Shown here piece after piece: positions 8,811-16,968 of a DNA stretch of 57,029 bases. Position 1 is the stretch's first letter. Every line of letters starts with the position of its first letter. The notes below the pieces were generated by a model, which was not told where the DNA came from, did not search any database, and was given only the letters and a program-made list of their open reading frames with translations. The stretch spans positions 110,254 through 167,282 of the forward strand of contig JAQUMN010000003.1 of NCBI GenBank assembly GCA_028718125.1, read 5' to 3'. The translations under genes were made by a program, and so were the position numbers. The stretch comes from Kiritimatiellia bacterium. GTDB lineage: Bacteria; Verrucomicrobiota; Kiritimatiellia; JAAZAB01.

Positions 8811-9238
8811 GGAAACCTCTTCCGTGATTACTCTGCGAATCTAAATACATTTTTCCGCCCCGGCGGATCCGCACAGGCGGAACCGCGGATGACACTGATT
8901 TTAATTTTCAAGGCGGGCTTTCGCCCGCAACCGATTTTTTAGCCCTGGCTGATCCGCTTCAGGCGGAAACCACGAAACAGCAAATAAATTTGTATATTTT
9001 GTCAATGCAAACAGAATCTGAGCCTATCCATTTCGTATCCTGTGTTCCGTGGTTAATCTCCTTGTTTTTGATAGCGGTTTCTCATGTATATGGCACTAAT
9101 TTATGATTTCAATCAGAAATCAGAAGCTACGCTCGGAATGACAACAAAGACGGACACTCTTGTCCAAAATAATAATATCAGAATGCTTGAAATCGTTGAT
9201 AACACAGCAATATCTTGACGTTGTCGATTGACAAGACC

Positions 9239-9324
9239 TAATCCTCTCCCTTGGGAGAGGAACGTGGTGAGGGGGCGCATTTGCCGGCATTCCCCTCACC
9301 CTAACCCTCTCCCAAGGGAGAGGG
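9239..9324. repeat. MITE/REP-like CCCTCACCC...CTCTCCC inverted repeat (copy 2)
   Basis: Arms CCTCTCCCTTGGGAGAGG and CCCTCACCCTAACCCTCTCC enclose a short centre; it is clearly related to the copy at 6316-6410 and stands alone in a gene-free stretch. Confidence 0.75.
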
Positions 9325-9359
9325 AATGTTGTTTTGGACACCAATGAAAGACGGATTGT

Positions 9360-9391
9360 CCGCCATAGGCGGATCCGCCTCCGGCGGAAAA
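9360..9391. repeat. GGCGGATCCGCC palindrome (copy 2)
   Basis: Near-palindrome CGCC-ATAGGCGGATCCGCCTCCGG-CGGAAAA, related to 43-76. It is followed by TTCCTATGCATT, which also occurs after the repeat next to the lipid kinase (6275-6290). Confidence 0.65.
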
Positions 9392-9453
9392 TTCCTATGC
9401 ATTCAATTATGATATCCGTGCCATCCGTGGAATCAGCGGCGAGTAGTTGCCAT

Positions 9454-10185
9454 CTACTTTAATTGCCGGAACGAGCACGAATGCAAGAGCGCCTGTAACT
9501 CCTTGGCATGCACATCCTTCAGCTCCTCGACCACTTGGTCGGCGCCGCCGAAGTCCTGGAAGGCGGTAAATTCGTCGGGAACCACGATACACCGCAGGCC
9601 GGCTTCAATCGCCGCATTGCAGGCCAAGGCGCTATCGGCCAGGGCCACACAGCGACGCGCCGGGACAGCGATGGCATTGCAGGTCATGAGCCAGCATTTC
9701 GGGGTGGGCAAAGTCACGTCAGTTTTATGCATGACTTGCAGGCGGATCCGCTCCTGGAGGCCGAGCTGAGCGAGCAAAGCCTGGGCCTGTTCATCTGGCA
9801 GAAACGTGAAGGCCCCGATTTTGATATTGTGCTTGTCCGCATCCGTCAGCAGGGCATCGAGCGCGGCATTTAATTTAACCGCGGGCCGGGAAATCTCGCG
9901 AAGAAACAGTTCCTTAACCTCGTGCGCCAGCTTGTCCGCCGACAGGGATTTCTTGTCCACCGTCGCGAGCAAACGACCCAGTCCCTGCGCCAGCGGAGCC
10001 GACAGGCCATACCGCGACCACAATACGGGGGTCAGGGCAACCTGCTTTTCCTTAAGGACTTTCTGGCAGGCCTCGAACAGGATGCGTTGCCCGGGGACCG
10101 CCATTTTTTCCAGTTCGAACAAAAGTCCGGTGAACAAGGGCTGTGGCGCGATTTTCTTCCGTGTTTCTTCTATCTGCGTAGCCAT
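9454..10185 (-). CDS. Degenerate HAD-like protein, probably non-catalytic
   Basis: A 243-residue protein with the overall shape of a beta-phosphoglucomutase-like HAD: a helical cap region, then VALADSALACNAAIEAGLRCIVVPDEFT, which aligns with HAD motifs III/IV and the following strand. The nucleophile motif DxDxT is missing: the N-terminal strand reads RILFEACQKVL, and the motif IV acids are absent too. It may be a binding or structural relative, or a decayed gene. The ATG at 10185 fits better than 10278. It is divergent from nusA and occupies the place where rimP is often found. Confidence 0.6.
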   Translation of the reverse strand: MATQIEETRKKIAPQPLFTGLLFELEKMAVPGQRILFEACQKVLKEKQVALTPVLWSRYGLSAPLAQGLGRLLATVDKKSLSADKLAHEVKELFLREISRPAVKLNAALDALLTDADKHNIKIGAFTFLPDEQAQALLAQLGLQERIRLQVMHKTDVTLPTPKCWLMTCNAIAVPARRCVALADSALACNAAIEAGLRCIVVPDEFTAFQDFGGADQVVEELKDVHAKELQALLHSCSFRQLK

Positions 10186-10299
10186 AATAGTCACACTCCA
10201 TTCTGTTCGTGGCAGGTTGGCAATCCGGTTGGTTCTCGGTTTGGCACTATATGTTTCCCGGCGGCTCACGTCAAGCATTTTGGATTAAGGACAAATAAC

Positions 10300-10328
10300 T
10301 TGACTTGGCAGGCATGAGTTGATATTTT
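10300..10328 (+). promoter_or_regulatory. Sigma70-type promoter upstream of nusA
   Basis: TTGACT at 10300-10305 and TATTTT at 10323-10328 are separated by 17 bases. It lies 45 bases before the nusA start and would drive the whole nusA-truB-ribF block. It is inferred from consensus only. Confidence 0.5.
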
Positions 10329-10372
10329 GGATTTTTACGCGTTTGGAATGCACTGACAGAACAGGATATGCC

Positions 10373-11650
10373 ATGAGCAGCAACGAACTTTTGGCGGTTA
10401 TCGAAAACATGGAGAAAGAGCGCGGTATCGACCGCGAATTTCTGATCCAGATGGTTGAGGCGGCGCTGATTTCGGCCTCTAAAAAGAGCGCGGGGCCGGC
10501 CCGGAACCTGCGCGTAGAAATCGATCGCAAGACCCTGAGCATCAAGACCTACACCCAGGTCGAGGTGGTCGAGCATGTCGCCTCCAAAAACAACCAGATA
10601 TCGCTGGCCGATGCCCGCCGCATCAAGCCGGACGCCCAGCTGGGGGACTTTGTGGAAACGGAAATCGTTGCCAAGGACTTCGGCCGGATCGCGGCCCAGA
10701 CCGCCAAGCAAGCCATTATCCAGCGCATCCGCCAGGCTGAGAAGGAAATTGTTGTCAAGGAATACAAGGACCGCCTGGGAGACATCGTCAGCGGCTCGAT
10801 CATCCGCGTGGAACGGGGCGACGTAATCATTGATTTGGGACGCGTGGAAGCGATCATGCCGCTGCGGGAACGGGTGCCCACGGAGGAATATCAGATCGGC
10901 GACCGGCTGCGCGCCTATGTGCTCAGCGTCGAGGACCACGTCAGCGGCCATCATATCGTGCTGTCGCGCAGTCACCCTGATTTTGTGAAGCGGCTGTTCG
11001 CGCTGGAAATTTCCGAAATCGCCGACAAAACGGTGGAAATCAAGGGGATTGCCCGCGAGGCGGGCTACCGCACGAAGATTGCCGTCCTCAGCCATGACGA
11101 AAAAGTGGACCCGGTAGGCGCCTGTGTCGGCATGAAAGGCATGCGGGTTAAGAATATCGTCCGGGAATTGCTGGGTGAAAAGATTGATATTGTGCGCTGG
11201 AGCCCGGACATCAAGACCTATGCGACCAACGCGCTTAACCCGGCCAAGCTAAACAAGGTGGTGGTGGATGCGGCCACCGCCAAGATCACCGTCATCGTAG
11301 ATGCCGACCAGTTATCTCTGGCCATCGGCAAACGGGGCCAGAATGCCCGGCTTACATCCAAGCTCCTGGGCTGGAAAATCGATATCCAGAAGGACAAGGA
11401 CGATGTCAGCTTTGACGAAAAAGTGGCCATGGCCGTTGAAGAGCTCACGCATTTAAAGGGCATGGAACAGAGCACCGCGGAGAAGCTGGTGCACGCGGGC
11501 TTCCTGACCTTGGAAGGCATCGTGGAAGCCGACATCAGCGATCTGATTGAGACCACCGGATTAGATGAAGCCACCATGGGCGCCATTAAAGAGGCGGCGG
11601 CCGCCGCCGTGGCGAAAATTGCGGAGCAGAAACCCAAAACTGACGAATAA
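10373..11650 (+). CDS. nusA: Transcription termination/antitermination factor NusA
   Basis: The 425-residue NusA binds RNA polymerase and nascent RNA to control pausing, termination and antitermination. In order: the N-terminal RNAP-binding domain (MSSNELLAVIENMEKERGID), the S1 domain with GSIIRVERGDVIIDLG, two KH domains (DPVGACVGMKGMRV and SLAIGKRGQNARL), and a C-terminal helix-hairpin-helix region (LKGMEQSTAEKLVHAGF). The ATG at 10373 has AGGA about nine bases upstream; the reading frame is open to 10319 but the family start is here. It lies six bases before infB. Confidence 0.95.
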   Translation: MSSNELLAVIENMEKERGIDREFLIQMVEAALISASKKSAGPARNLRVEIDRKTLSIKTYTQVEVVEHVASKNNQISLADARRIKPDAQLGDFVETEIVAKDFGRIAAQTAKQAIIQRIRQAEKEIVVKEYKDRLGDIVSGSIIRVERGDVIIDLGRVEAIMPLRERVPTEEYQIGDRLRAYVLSVEDHVSGHHIVLSRSHPDFVKRLFALEISEIADKTVEIKGIAREAGYRTKIAVLSHDEKVDPVGACVGMKGMRVKNIVRELLGEKIDIVRWSPDIKTYATNALNPAKLNKVVVDAATAKITVIVDADQLSLAIGKRGQNARLTSKLLGWKIDIQKDKDDVSFDEKVAMAVEELTHLKGMEQSTAEKLVHAGFLTLEGIVEADISDLIETTGLDEATMGAIKEAAAAAVAKIAEQKPKTDE

Positions 11651-11656
11651 GGCACT

Positions 11657-13888
11657 ATGCGTGTTTACGATTTAGCCCGCGCTTTAAATGTTTCCAACAA
11701 GGAATTACTGGCCAAGCTGGCGGCGGCCGGTCATCCCGTCAAAAGTCCCTCCAGCTCCATCAGCGACGAGGCCATCCATCTGATTCGAAGCCAGTTTCCA
11801 AAAGCGGCGGCCGCGGCGAAAGCGCATCCGGCGCCGGTTCCACCACCTTCGGCAGATAGATCATCCAAACCGCCCGAAAAGCCGGCCGCCAGGCCGGCGC
11901 CATTAGCGGGTAAACCGGCGCCAAAAGCGCCCGCGCCGCCGGTTGAAAAACCAACGGCAAAGCCGGCGCCGGAACCTGCGGCCAAACATATTTCCAAGCC
12001 GTCCCATCCGGCGGCGCCCAAGCGGGTTGAGAAGCCGGCGAGTTCCGCCATGGCCGGATCCGCCTCTGGCGGGAAGCCCGCCCCGGCCCCAATCCCGGTC
12101 CCGGCTCCGTCCAAGAGCAAGATTATTACCGTGCGCGGGGCGATTATCGTCCGGGAACTGGCGGAGCAAATCGGCATCAAGCCCAACCAGCTTATAATCG
12201 AGCTGATGGCCATGAACGTGTTAGCCTCGATTAACGAGCGCATTGACCTGAAGGTCGCGCAACAGATTGCCGAAAAGCACGGCGCGCTCCTGGAACATGA
12301 GAAGAAGCCGGTGGATCAAAAGCCGCCGGTAAGCAAAGAGCAGGATGAGCCCGAAGCAGAGGACCGTCCGGAAGACTTGGAGCCCCGTCCGCCGGTGGTG
12401 ACCTTCCTCGGCCACATTGATCATGGCAAGACTTCCTTGCTGGACCGCATCCGCAACACTGCGGTTGCCAAAAAAGAAGCGGGCGGCATCACCCAGCACG
12501 TGGGCGCCTATACCATCGAATACCATAATAAAAAAATTACGTTTCTGGACACGCCCGGCCACGCCGCCTTTACCGGCATGCGGGCGCGCGGCGCCAATCT
12601 GACGGATATCGCCGTCATCGTCATTGCCGCCGATGACGGCATCATGCCCCAGACCGAGGAAGCCATCAAGCACGCGCAGGCGGCCAAAACCACCATAATT
12701 GTGGCAATCAACAAGATGGACCTGCCCGCCGCCGACCCCGACCAGGTCAAACGCCAGTTGCAGGGCATCGGCTTGTCCCCGGAAGACTGGGGCGGAACCA
12801 TCATCTGCGTGCCGGTCAGCGCCGCAACCGGCAAGGGCATTGACCATCTGCTGGAAATGATTTTATTGCAGGCCGAAATGCTGGAACTCAAAGCCAACCC
12901 GAAGGGGCGCGCGCACGGCTTTGTCATTGAGGCGCAACTGGAGCCGGGCATGGGACCCACCGCCAACCTGATGATCACGCGCGGCACCCTGCACATCGGG
13001 GACATAATCATGGCCGGTCCTTACTGGGGCCGTGTCAAGGCGCTGATCAACGATCACGGCATCAAAGTGCGGACGGCCTTGCCCTCCTCGCCGGTCAAAT
13101 GCATGGGCCTTTCGGGCGTACCGCAGGCCGGCGAGGCGTTTCTGGTGTACAACAGCGACCGCGTGGCGCGTGAACTGGCCGAACGCCGGAATGACGAACA
13201 GCAAGCGGCACGAATGTTTGTGCCCAAAAAAGCCTCGCTGGACACCATGAGCGAACAGCTGAAGCAAAATCAGCGGCTGGAGCTGAAGCTGATTTTGAAA
13301 TGCGACACGCAAGGCTCGCTGGAAGCCATCCAGAAGGTGCTGAACGAAATTAAAAGCGAAAAAGTATCCATCGGGATCGTAATGGATGGCGTGGGCAACA
13401 TCAACGAAAACGACGTTCTGCTGGCCAGCGCCTCGGATGCGATCGTGATCGGGTTCAACGTCAGCAAGGAAGAAAGGGTCTCCCGGGCGCAGAAGGCCGA
13501 AGGCGTCGAAATCCGGCTCTACAGCATTATTTATCAGATTGCGGACGAAATCAGGGCGGCCATGGGCGGAATGCTGGCGCCCGAGTTGCGCGATAAATTA
13601 ATCGGCCGGGCGGAAGTCCGCCAGGTCTTCCCGATTTCCAAGGCCGGCAACGTCGCCGGCTGCCTGATTATCCAAGGCCGGGTCCATAGCCGCTGCAAGA
13701 CCCGCGTAAAACGCGCCGGCGACCTGCTGTATGAAGGATCGATTCAGACCTTGAAGCGTTTTCAGGATGAAGTCAGCGAAGCGCGCGAAGGTCAGGAATG
13801 CGGTATCCGCCTGAATAATTTTGCGGACGTGGCGGTGGCGGATATTCTGGAATTTTTTGAAGTCGAAAAAATCCCGCAGAAGCTGTAA
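11657..13888 (+). CDS. infB: Translation initiation factor IF-2
   Basis: The 743-residue IF-2 is the GTPase that places initiator tRNA on the 30S subunit. An IF2_N domain (MRVYDLARALNVSNKELLAK) is followed by a long Pro/Ala/Lys linker (about residues 50-150), a second IF2_N domain (GAIIVRELAEQIGI) and the G domain with GHIDHGKT (252-259), DTPGH (298-302) and NKMD (352-355). Domains II, III (binding-competent SQGSLEA-type region CDTQGSLEAI) and the fMet-tRNA-binding C-terminal domain follow. The linker DNA contains GGATCCGCC-type repeat sequence at about 12056-12072, read as GSASGG. Confidence 0.96.
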   Translation: MRVYDLARALNVSNKELLAKLAAAGHPVKSPSSSISDEAIHLIRSQFPKAAAAAKAHPAPVPPPSADRSSKPPEKPAARPAPLAGKPAPKAPAPPVEKPTAKPAPEPAAKHISKPSHPAAPKRVEKPASSAMAGSASGGKPAPAPIPVPAPSKSKIITVRGAIIVRELAEQIGIKPNQLIIELMAMNVLASINERIDLKVAQQIAEKHGALLEHEKKPVDQKPPVSKEQDEPEAEDRPEDLEPRPPVVTFLGHIDHGKTSLLDRIRNTAVAKKEAGGITQHVGAYTIEYHNKKITFLDTPGHAAFTGMRARGANLTDIAVIVIAADDGIMPQTEEAIKHAQAAKTTIIVAINKMDLPAADPDQVKRQLQGIGLSPEDWGGTIICVPVSAATGKGIDHLLEMILLQAEMLELKANPKGRAHGFVIEAQLEPGMGPTANLMITRGTLHIGDIIMAGPYWGRVKALINDHGIKVRTALPSSPVKCMGLSGVPQAGEAFLVYNSDRVARELAERRNDEQQAARMFVPKKASLDTMSEQLKQNQRLELKLILKCDTQGSLEAIQKVLNEIKSEKVSIGIVMDGVGNINENDVLLASASDAIVIGFNVSKEERVSRAQKAEGVEIRLYSIIYQIADEIRAAMGGMLAPELRDKLIGRAEVRQVFPISKAGNVAGCLIIQGRVHSRCKTRVKRAGDLLYEGSIQTLKRFQDEVSEAREGQECGIRLNNFADVAVADILEFFEVEKIPQKL

Positions 13889-13899
13889 TTCTGTCCCTG

Positions 13900-13999
13900 G
13901 GAAAGGTGTTCGGTGTTCAGTTTTCAGCGTTCAGAAATGGCGAGCCACAGAGCACCGAACACGCCGAGGATCCCCAAACCCCTAACACGGAACACCTTG
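13900..13999. repeat. Phrase-repeat DNA between infB and rbfA
   Basis: GGTGTTCGGTGTTCAGTTTTC and further GTTCAG/ GAACAC phrases, with AAGGTGTTC at the left pairing with GAACACCTT at the right. A member of the quasi-periodic class that also occurs in coding DNA of this window. It separates two genes of the same operon. Confidence 0.6.
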
Positions 14000-14000
14000 T

Positions 14001-14363
14001 ATGAGCGTCGACCGAATAACCCGTGTCAATGAATTGCTCAAACGCGAAATCGGCGACCTGCTGTTCAAGGTAATGCACGCGGATGAGTTTGACCTGGCCT
14101 CCGTGACGATCACGCGCGTTGCGACCGCCAAGGATCTGCGGGAAGCGCGCGTGTATGTCTCGATCCTGGGCCACGAGGCGGAACGGCCGCACATGCTGGC
14201 GCTCCTGAGCCGGCGCCACGGCGAGTTCCAGCGCCGGATCAACAAGGATATTACGCTTAAATACACTCCGCGCCTGACATTTGAACTGGACACATCGGTG
14301 GAAGAAGGGGACCACGTGCTGGCAATCCTCGCAAAACTGGAAACATCAACCCCCGCGTCTTAG
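14001..14363 (+). CDS. rbfA: 30S ribosome-binding factor RbfA
   Basis: A 120-residue single KH-like domain protein needed for 16S rRNA 5'-end maturation and cold adaptation. Characteristic: MSVDRITRVNELLKREIGDL at the N terminus, VTITRVATAKDLREARVYVS in the middle and LKYTPRLTFELDTSVEEGDHV near the end. The length is normal. It is third in the nusA block, separated from infB by about 110 bases of repeat DNA. Confidence 0.95.
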   Translation: MSVDRITRVNELLKREIGDLLFKVMHADEFDLASVTITRVATAKDLREARVYVSILGHEAERPHMLALLSRRHGEFQRRINKDITLKYTPRLTFELDTSVEEGDHVLAILAKLETSTPAS

Positions 14364-14416
14364 TGCCTTCCACCCCTGGTACCAAACAAGAAAACATCAA
14401 TAATGACCACGCTAAC

Positions 14417-14560
14417 AAAATTCCAAAATCCAGGTTTCAAATTCCAAGGAAATGCAATCAATCAAGGCAAAATAAAAAACCGGAAAGAAAACCAGGGTTT
14501 ATTTTGTTTTCACTAGGATTTGTCTATTCCTTGGAATTCGGATTTTGGAACTTGGAATTT
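14417..14560. repeat. 144-bp imperfect inverted repeat (TTCCAAAATCC arms)
   Basis: The left arm 14417-14451 (AAAATTCCAAAATCCAGG then TTTCAAATTCCAAGGAA) is nearly complementary to the right arm 14527-14560. The AT-rich centre of about 75 bases contains no gene. It lies inside the operon between rbfA and truB and is much richer in A+T than its surroundings. Confidence 0.75.
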
Positions 14561-14620
14561 ATCAGGTGCGGGCACAGCCCGCATTAGTAGGCCGGCAAAT
14601 CGTGCAACGGATAGAACCAC

Positions 14621-15379
14621 ATGTCACACACCCCTACCCACGCCAGCAACTATTTCGGCCTGGCACAGGCCGACGGCCTGTTGCTGGTGGATAAACCCGC
14701 GCGCCTCACCTCGCATGACGTGGTGGACCGGATTCGCCGGCAGTTCCATTTCGACAAGGTCGGCCATGCCGGCACCCTGGATCCCCAGGCTACCGGCCTG
14801 TTGATTCTCATGATCGGGCGCGCTACCAAGCTGGCCAATGCTCTGTTGGCCGGCGACAAAACCTACGAAGGCACCTTGCGGCTCGGTATCACCACGGACA
14901 CCCAGGATGCCGATGGCCGGACCATCAGCGAGGCCGATTACAGTCACGTCACTCGCGAGCAGATGGAAGCGGAGATCAGGAAGATGACGGGCGATTTCAT
15001 GCAGATGCCGCCCATGGTTTCCGCCGCCAAGAAAAACGGGGTGCCGCTTTACAAGCTGGCGCGCCAGGGCAAAACAGTGGAACGCGCGGCCAAGCTGGTG
15101 CATGTCTATGAATTCATCCTGTTGGATTTCACGCCGCCGCGGGCAACCTTTTTTCTGCGTTGTTCGAAGGGTTTTTATGTGCGCACGTTGTGTAACGACC
15201 TGGGCGCGGCCTTCGGCTGTGGCGCGCATCTGGAGCAGTTGCGCCGCACCCAGATCGGCGAGTTCAACCTGGCGCAAGCCGCGCGTCTGGAAGATCTTCT
15301 GCGTCTGGACCGTAACCAGCTGCTGGAAAAGCTCATCCCGCTGACCCGCGTCAACCTGCAACCCGCGCGCATTTCATGA
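14621..15379 (+). CDS. truB: tRNA pseudouridine(55) synthase TruB
   Basis: The 252-residue TruB converts U55 of the tRNA T-loop to pseudouridine. Seen: GLLLVDKPARLTSHDVVDRIR, the catalytic loop GTLDPQATG with Asp54, KTYEGTLRLGITTDTQDADG, QMPPMVSAAKKNGVPLYKLAR and the CSKGFYVRTLCNDLGAAFGC signature. It lacks the C-terminal PUA extension of the E. coli form (314 residues), as many bacterial TruBs do. Its stop overlaps the ribF start by four bases (ATGA). Confidence 0.95.
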   Translation: MSHTPTHASNYFGLAQADGLLLVDKPARLTSHDVVDRIRRQFHFDKVGHAGTLDPQATGLLILMIGRATKLANALLAGDKTYEGTLRLGITTDTQDADGRTISEADYSHVTREQMEAEIRKMTGDFMQMPPMVSAAKKNGVPLYKLARQGKTVERAAKLVHVYEFILLDFTPPRATFFLRCSKGFYVRTLCNDLGAAFGCGAHLEQLRRTQIGEFNLAQAARLEDLLRLDRNQLLEKLIPLTRVNLQPARIS

Positions 15380-16395
15380 AACTGGGCTCCAAACTCGCAT
15401 GTTTGCGCACCCAGCGCCGCCCTGTTTGGCTGGCGGCCGGTTTTTTTGACGGCGTGCACCGTGGCCATCAGGCCATTATCCGGAAAATAGTCAGCGCCGC
15501 ACGCCGTAAACGGGGCGCCGCCTGGGTCATGACCTTCGATACGCACCCCCTCAAAGTCCTGGATCCGAAGACGGCCCCCCGGCTATTGACTTCGACCGCG
15601 CACAAGCTCCGACTGTTGGAGGCCCTGGGAGTGCAGGGGTGCGTCGTGATTCATTTTACGCGGGCACTGGCCCGGCAGGAACCGGAGGCTTTCGTCGCCC
15701 TGCTGAAGCGCTCGGCGCCGGTATTGCGCCAGATCGTCATCGGCCGGAACTGGACGTTCGGCCGCCAGGGGCGCGGCAACCCGGCCATGTTGAGGGCCAT
15801 GGCGCCTCGCTTTGGATTCAAGGTCACGGTCATTCCACCGGTGCGATGGCACGGTTCGATGGTTTCCAGCACGCGGATTCGCGCCGCCGTGCTGGCCGGC
15901 CGCCTCGAGCAGGCCGCCGGCATGCTGGGCCGGCCATTCAGCCTGCTGGGCACAGTCATTCCCGGCCGCGGACTTGGCCGCAAGCTGGGCTTTCCCACGG
16001 CCAACCTGGATCCGCACAACGAGGTGACCCCTCCGGACGGTGTGTATATCGTCCGGGCGCGCTGGAACGGCACCGACTATCCGGGAATCGTCAATCTGGG
16101 TGTCCGGCCGACGGTCGAGCGCCTTCGCCCACGTAAATCGTCAGACATTGGGCGTTCGGCGTTGGATGTTGGGCGTTGGACATTTGCTTCTCCTTCTCCC
16201 CTCCGTCGGACGCCATCCGTGCTTGAATTGCACCTCTTCGGCCCGCACCGCAACCTGTATGGGAAAGCCATTGAAGTCACATTCCTGAAAAAACTCCGCC
16301 GTGAGCGGGTCTTCCCGTCCCTGGAGGCGCTGCAACGCCAGATAAGGAAAGATATTGAGCGGGCGAAACAATTTCATGGCTTGAATATCCCGTAG
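15376..16395 (+). CDS. ribF: Bifunctional riboflavin kinase/FMN adenylyltransferase with repeat-derived insert
   Basis: The 339-residue enzyme makes FMN and then FAD from riboflavin. The N-terminal adenylyltransferase shows FFDGVHRGHQ (residues 23-32); the C-terminal kinase has GRGLGRKLGFPTANL, PPDGVYIVRA, NLGVRPTVE and LELHLFG...LYGKAIEVTFLKKLR. Between NLGVRPTVE and LELHLFG, where family members have a short loop, about 28 residues (roughly 253-280) are encoded by phrase-repeat DNA at 16135-16215. The frame stays open and all motifs are present, so the enzyme is probably active. It is coupled to truB. Confidence 0.93.
   Translation: MKLGSKLACLRTQRRPVWLAAGFFDGVHRGHQAIIRKIVSAARRKRGAAWVMTFDTHPLKVLDPKTAPRLLTSTAHKLRLLEALGVQGCVVIHFTRALARQEPEAFVALLKRSAPVLRQIVIGRNWTFGRQGRGNPAMLRAMAPRFGFKVTVIPPVRWHGSMVSSTRIRAAVLAGRLEQAAGMLGRPFSLLGTVIPGRGLGRKLGFPTANLDPHNEVTPPDGVYIVRARWNGTDYPGIVNLGVRPTVERLRPRKSSDIGRSALDVGRWTFASPSPLRRTPSVLELHLFGPHRNLYGKAIEVTFLKKLRRERVFPSLEALQRQIRKDIERAKQFHGLNIP
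16135..16215. repeat. Phrase-repeat insert within ribF
   Basis: Variants of TTGGGCGTTCGGCGTTGGA and GTTGGATGTTGGGCGTTGGA with a period of about 7-8 bases. The translation here is low-complexity Arg/Ser/Gly sequence unlike the rest of RibF. Confidence 0.7.
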
Positions 16396-16423
16396 ACGCC
16401 TGTAATTTTTCTTTTTTACCCCC

Positions 16424-16452
16424 TTTACAACCCGCGGGCGAATGGATATACT
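16424..16452 (+). promoter_or_regulatory. Sigma70-type promoter of rpsO
   Basis: TTTACA (16424-16429) and TATACT (16447-16452) at exactly 17 bases spacing, 35 bases before the rpsO start. It allows rpsO-pnp to be expressed apart from the nusA block. Confidence 0.65.
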
Positions 16453-16486
16453 TTGCGCGAAACAAACAAAAAACAATGGAAACGCT

Positions 16487-16750
16487 ATGGCATTATCAAC
16501 CAAAGACGAAATCAAGAAAGAGTTTCAGCACCACGAAAAAGACAGTGGTTCGGCTGGTGTTCAGGTGGCCCTGTTGTCCCTGCGAATCAATAAGCTGACG
16601 GACCACCTCAAGGCCAACAAGAAGGACCAAAGTTCCCGCTATGGGCTGATCAAGATGGTCAGCGCTCGTCGTAAACTGCTGGATTACTTGGCGCGCACCG
16701 ACAAGGCCGGTTACCAATCCGTTATTGAGCGCCTGAAATTAAGGCGTTAA
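16487..16750 (+). CDS. rpsO: 30S ribosomal protein S15
   Basis: The 87-residue primary 16S rRNA-binding protein. Family sequence: MALSTKDEIKKEFQHHEKDS, GVQVALLSLRINKLTDHLK, then the RYGLIKMVSARRKLLDYLAR core that contacts the three-way junction. The ATG at 16487 follows GGAA; the frame open to 16442 is upstream of the family start. Promoter boxes lie just before it. It is followed by pnp as in most bacteria. Confidence 0.96.
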   Translation: MALSTKDEIKKEFQHHEKDSGSAGVQVALLSLRINKLTDHLKANKKDQSSRYGLIKMVSARRKLLDYLARTDKAGYQSVIERLKLRR

Positions 16751-16877
16751 GGATTAGCCACCCCATTTGGCCAAATGCGGGCTAAGTCAATCCACGCCGG
16801 AACCCCCGGATCGTTGGATCGTAAAGTCCCGCCCGCATGGGACTCATGTAGCCGTGGCGGTGACGCCGTGGCTGCCG

Positions 16878-16920
16878 GAGGAATCCACGCCCTCACGGGC
16901 GCGGCTACTTGGATTGAGGA
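16878..16920. repeat. Dispersed repeat, GAGGAATCCACGCCCTCA type (copy 2)
   Basis: GAGGAATCCACGCCCTCA followed by GGCGCGGCTAC and GGATTGAG, in the same orientation as 6235-6271. It sits in the rpsO-pnp intergenic space, which also has related GTAGCCGTGGCGG sequence at about 16850 and the palindrome CATTTGGCCAAATG at 16764-16777. Confidence 0.6.
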
Positions 16921-16968
16921 TCAGCAGGCGCTCGCTGTCAGGAATACCGCCACAACCAAGGAAAAATC

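Larger units (their letters stand above)
8811..9453. other. Gene-free repeat region
   Basis: No convincing gene is present. The stretch holds GGCGGATCCGC-type pieces (about 8862-8885 and 8948-8966), a copy of the CCCTCACC inverted repeat (9239-9324) and a GGCGGATCCGCC palindrome (9360-9391). The thiC promoter must lie near 8811-8900 but is not resolved. Confidence 0.6.

Noticed and set aside
8811..8980. Possible TPP riboswitch before thiC
   Set aside because: The conserved CTGAGA and ACC-type core with the matching pyrophosphate-sensor helix was not found on the minus strand.
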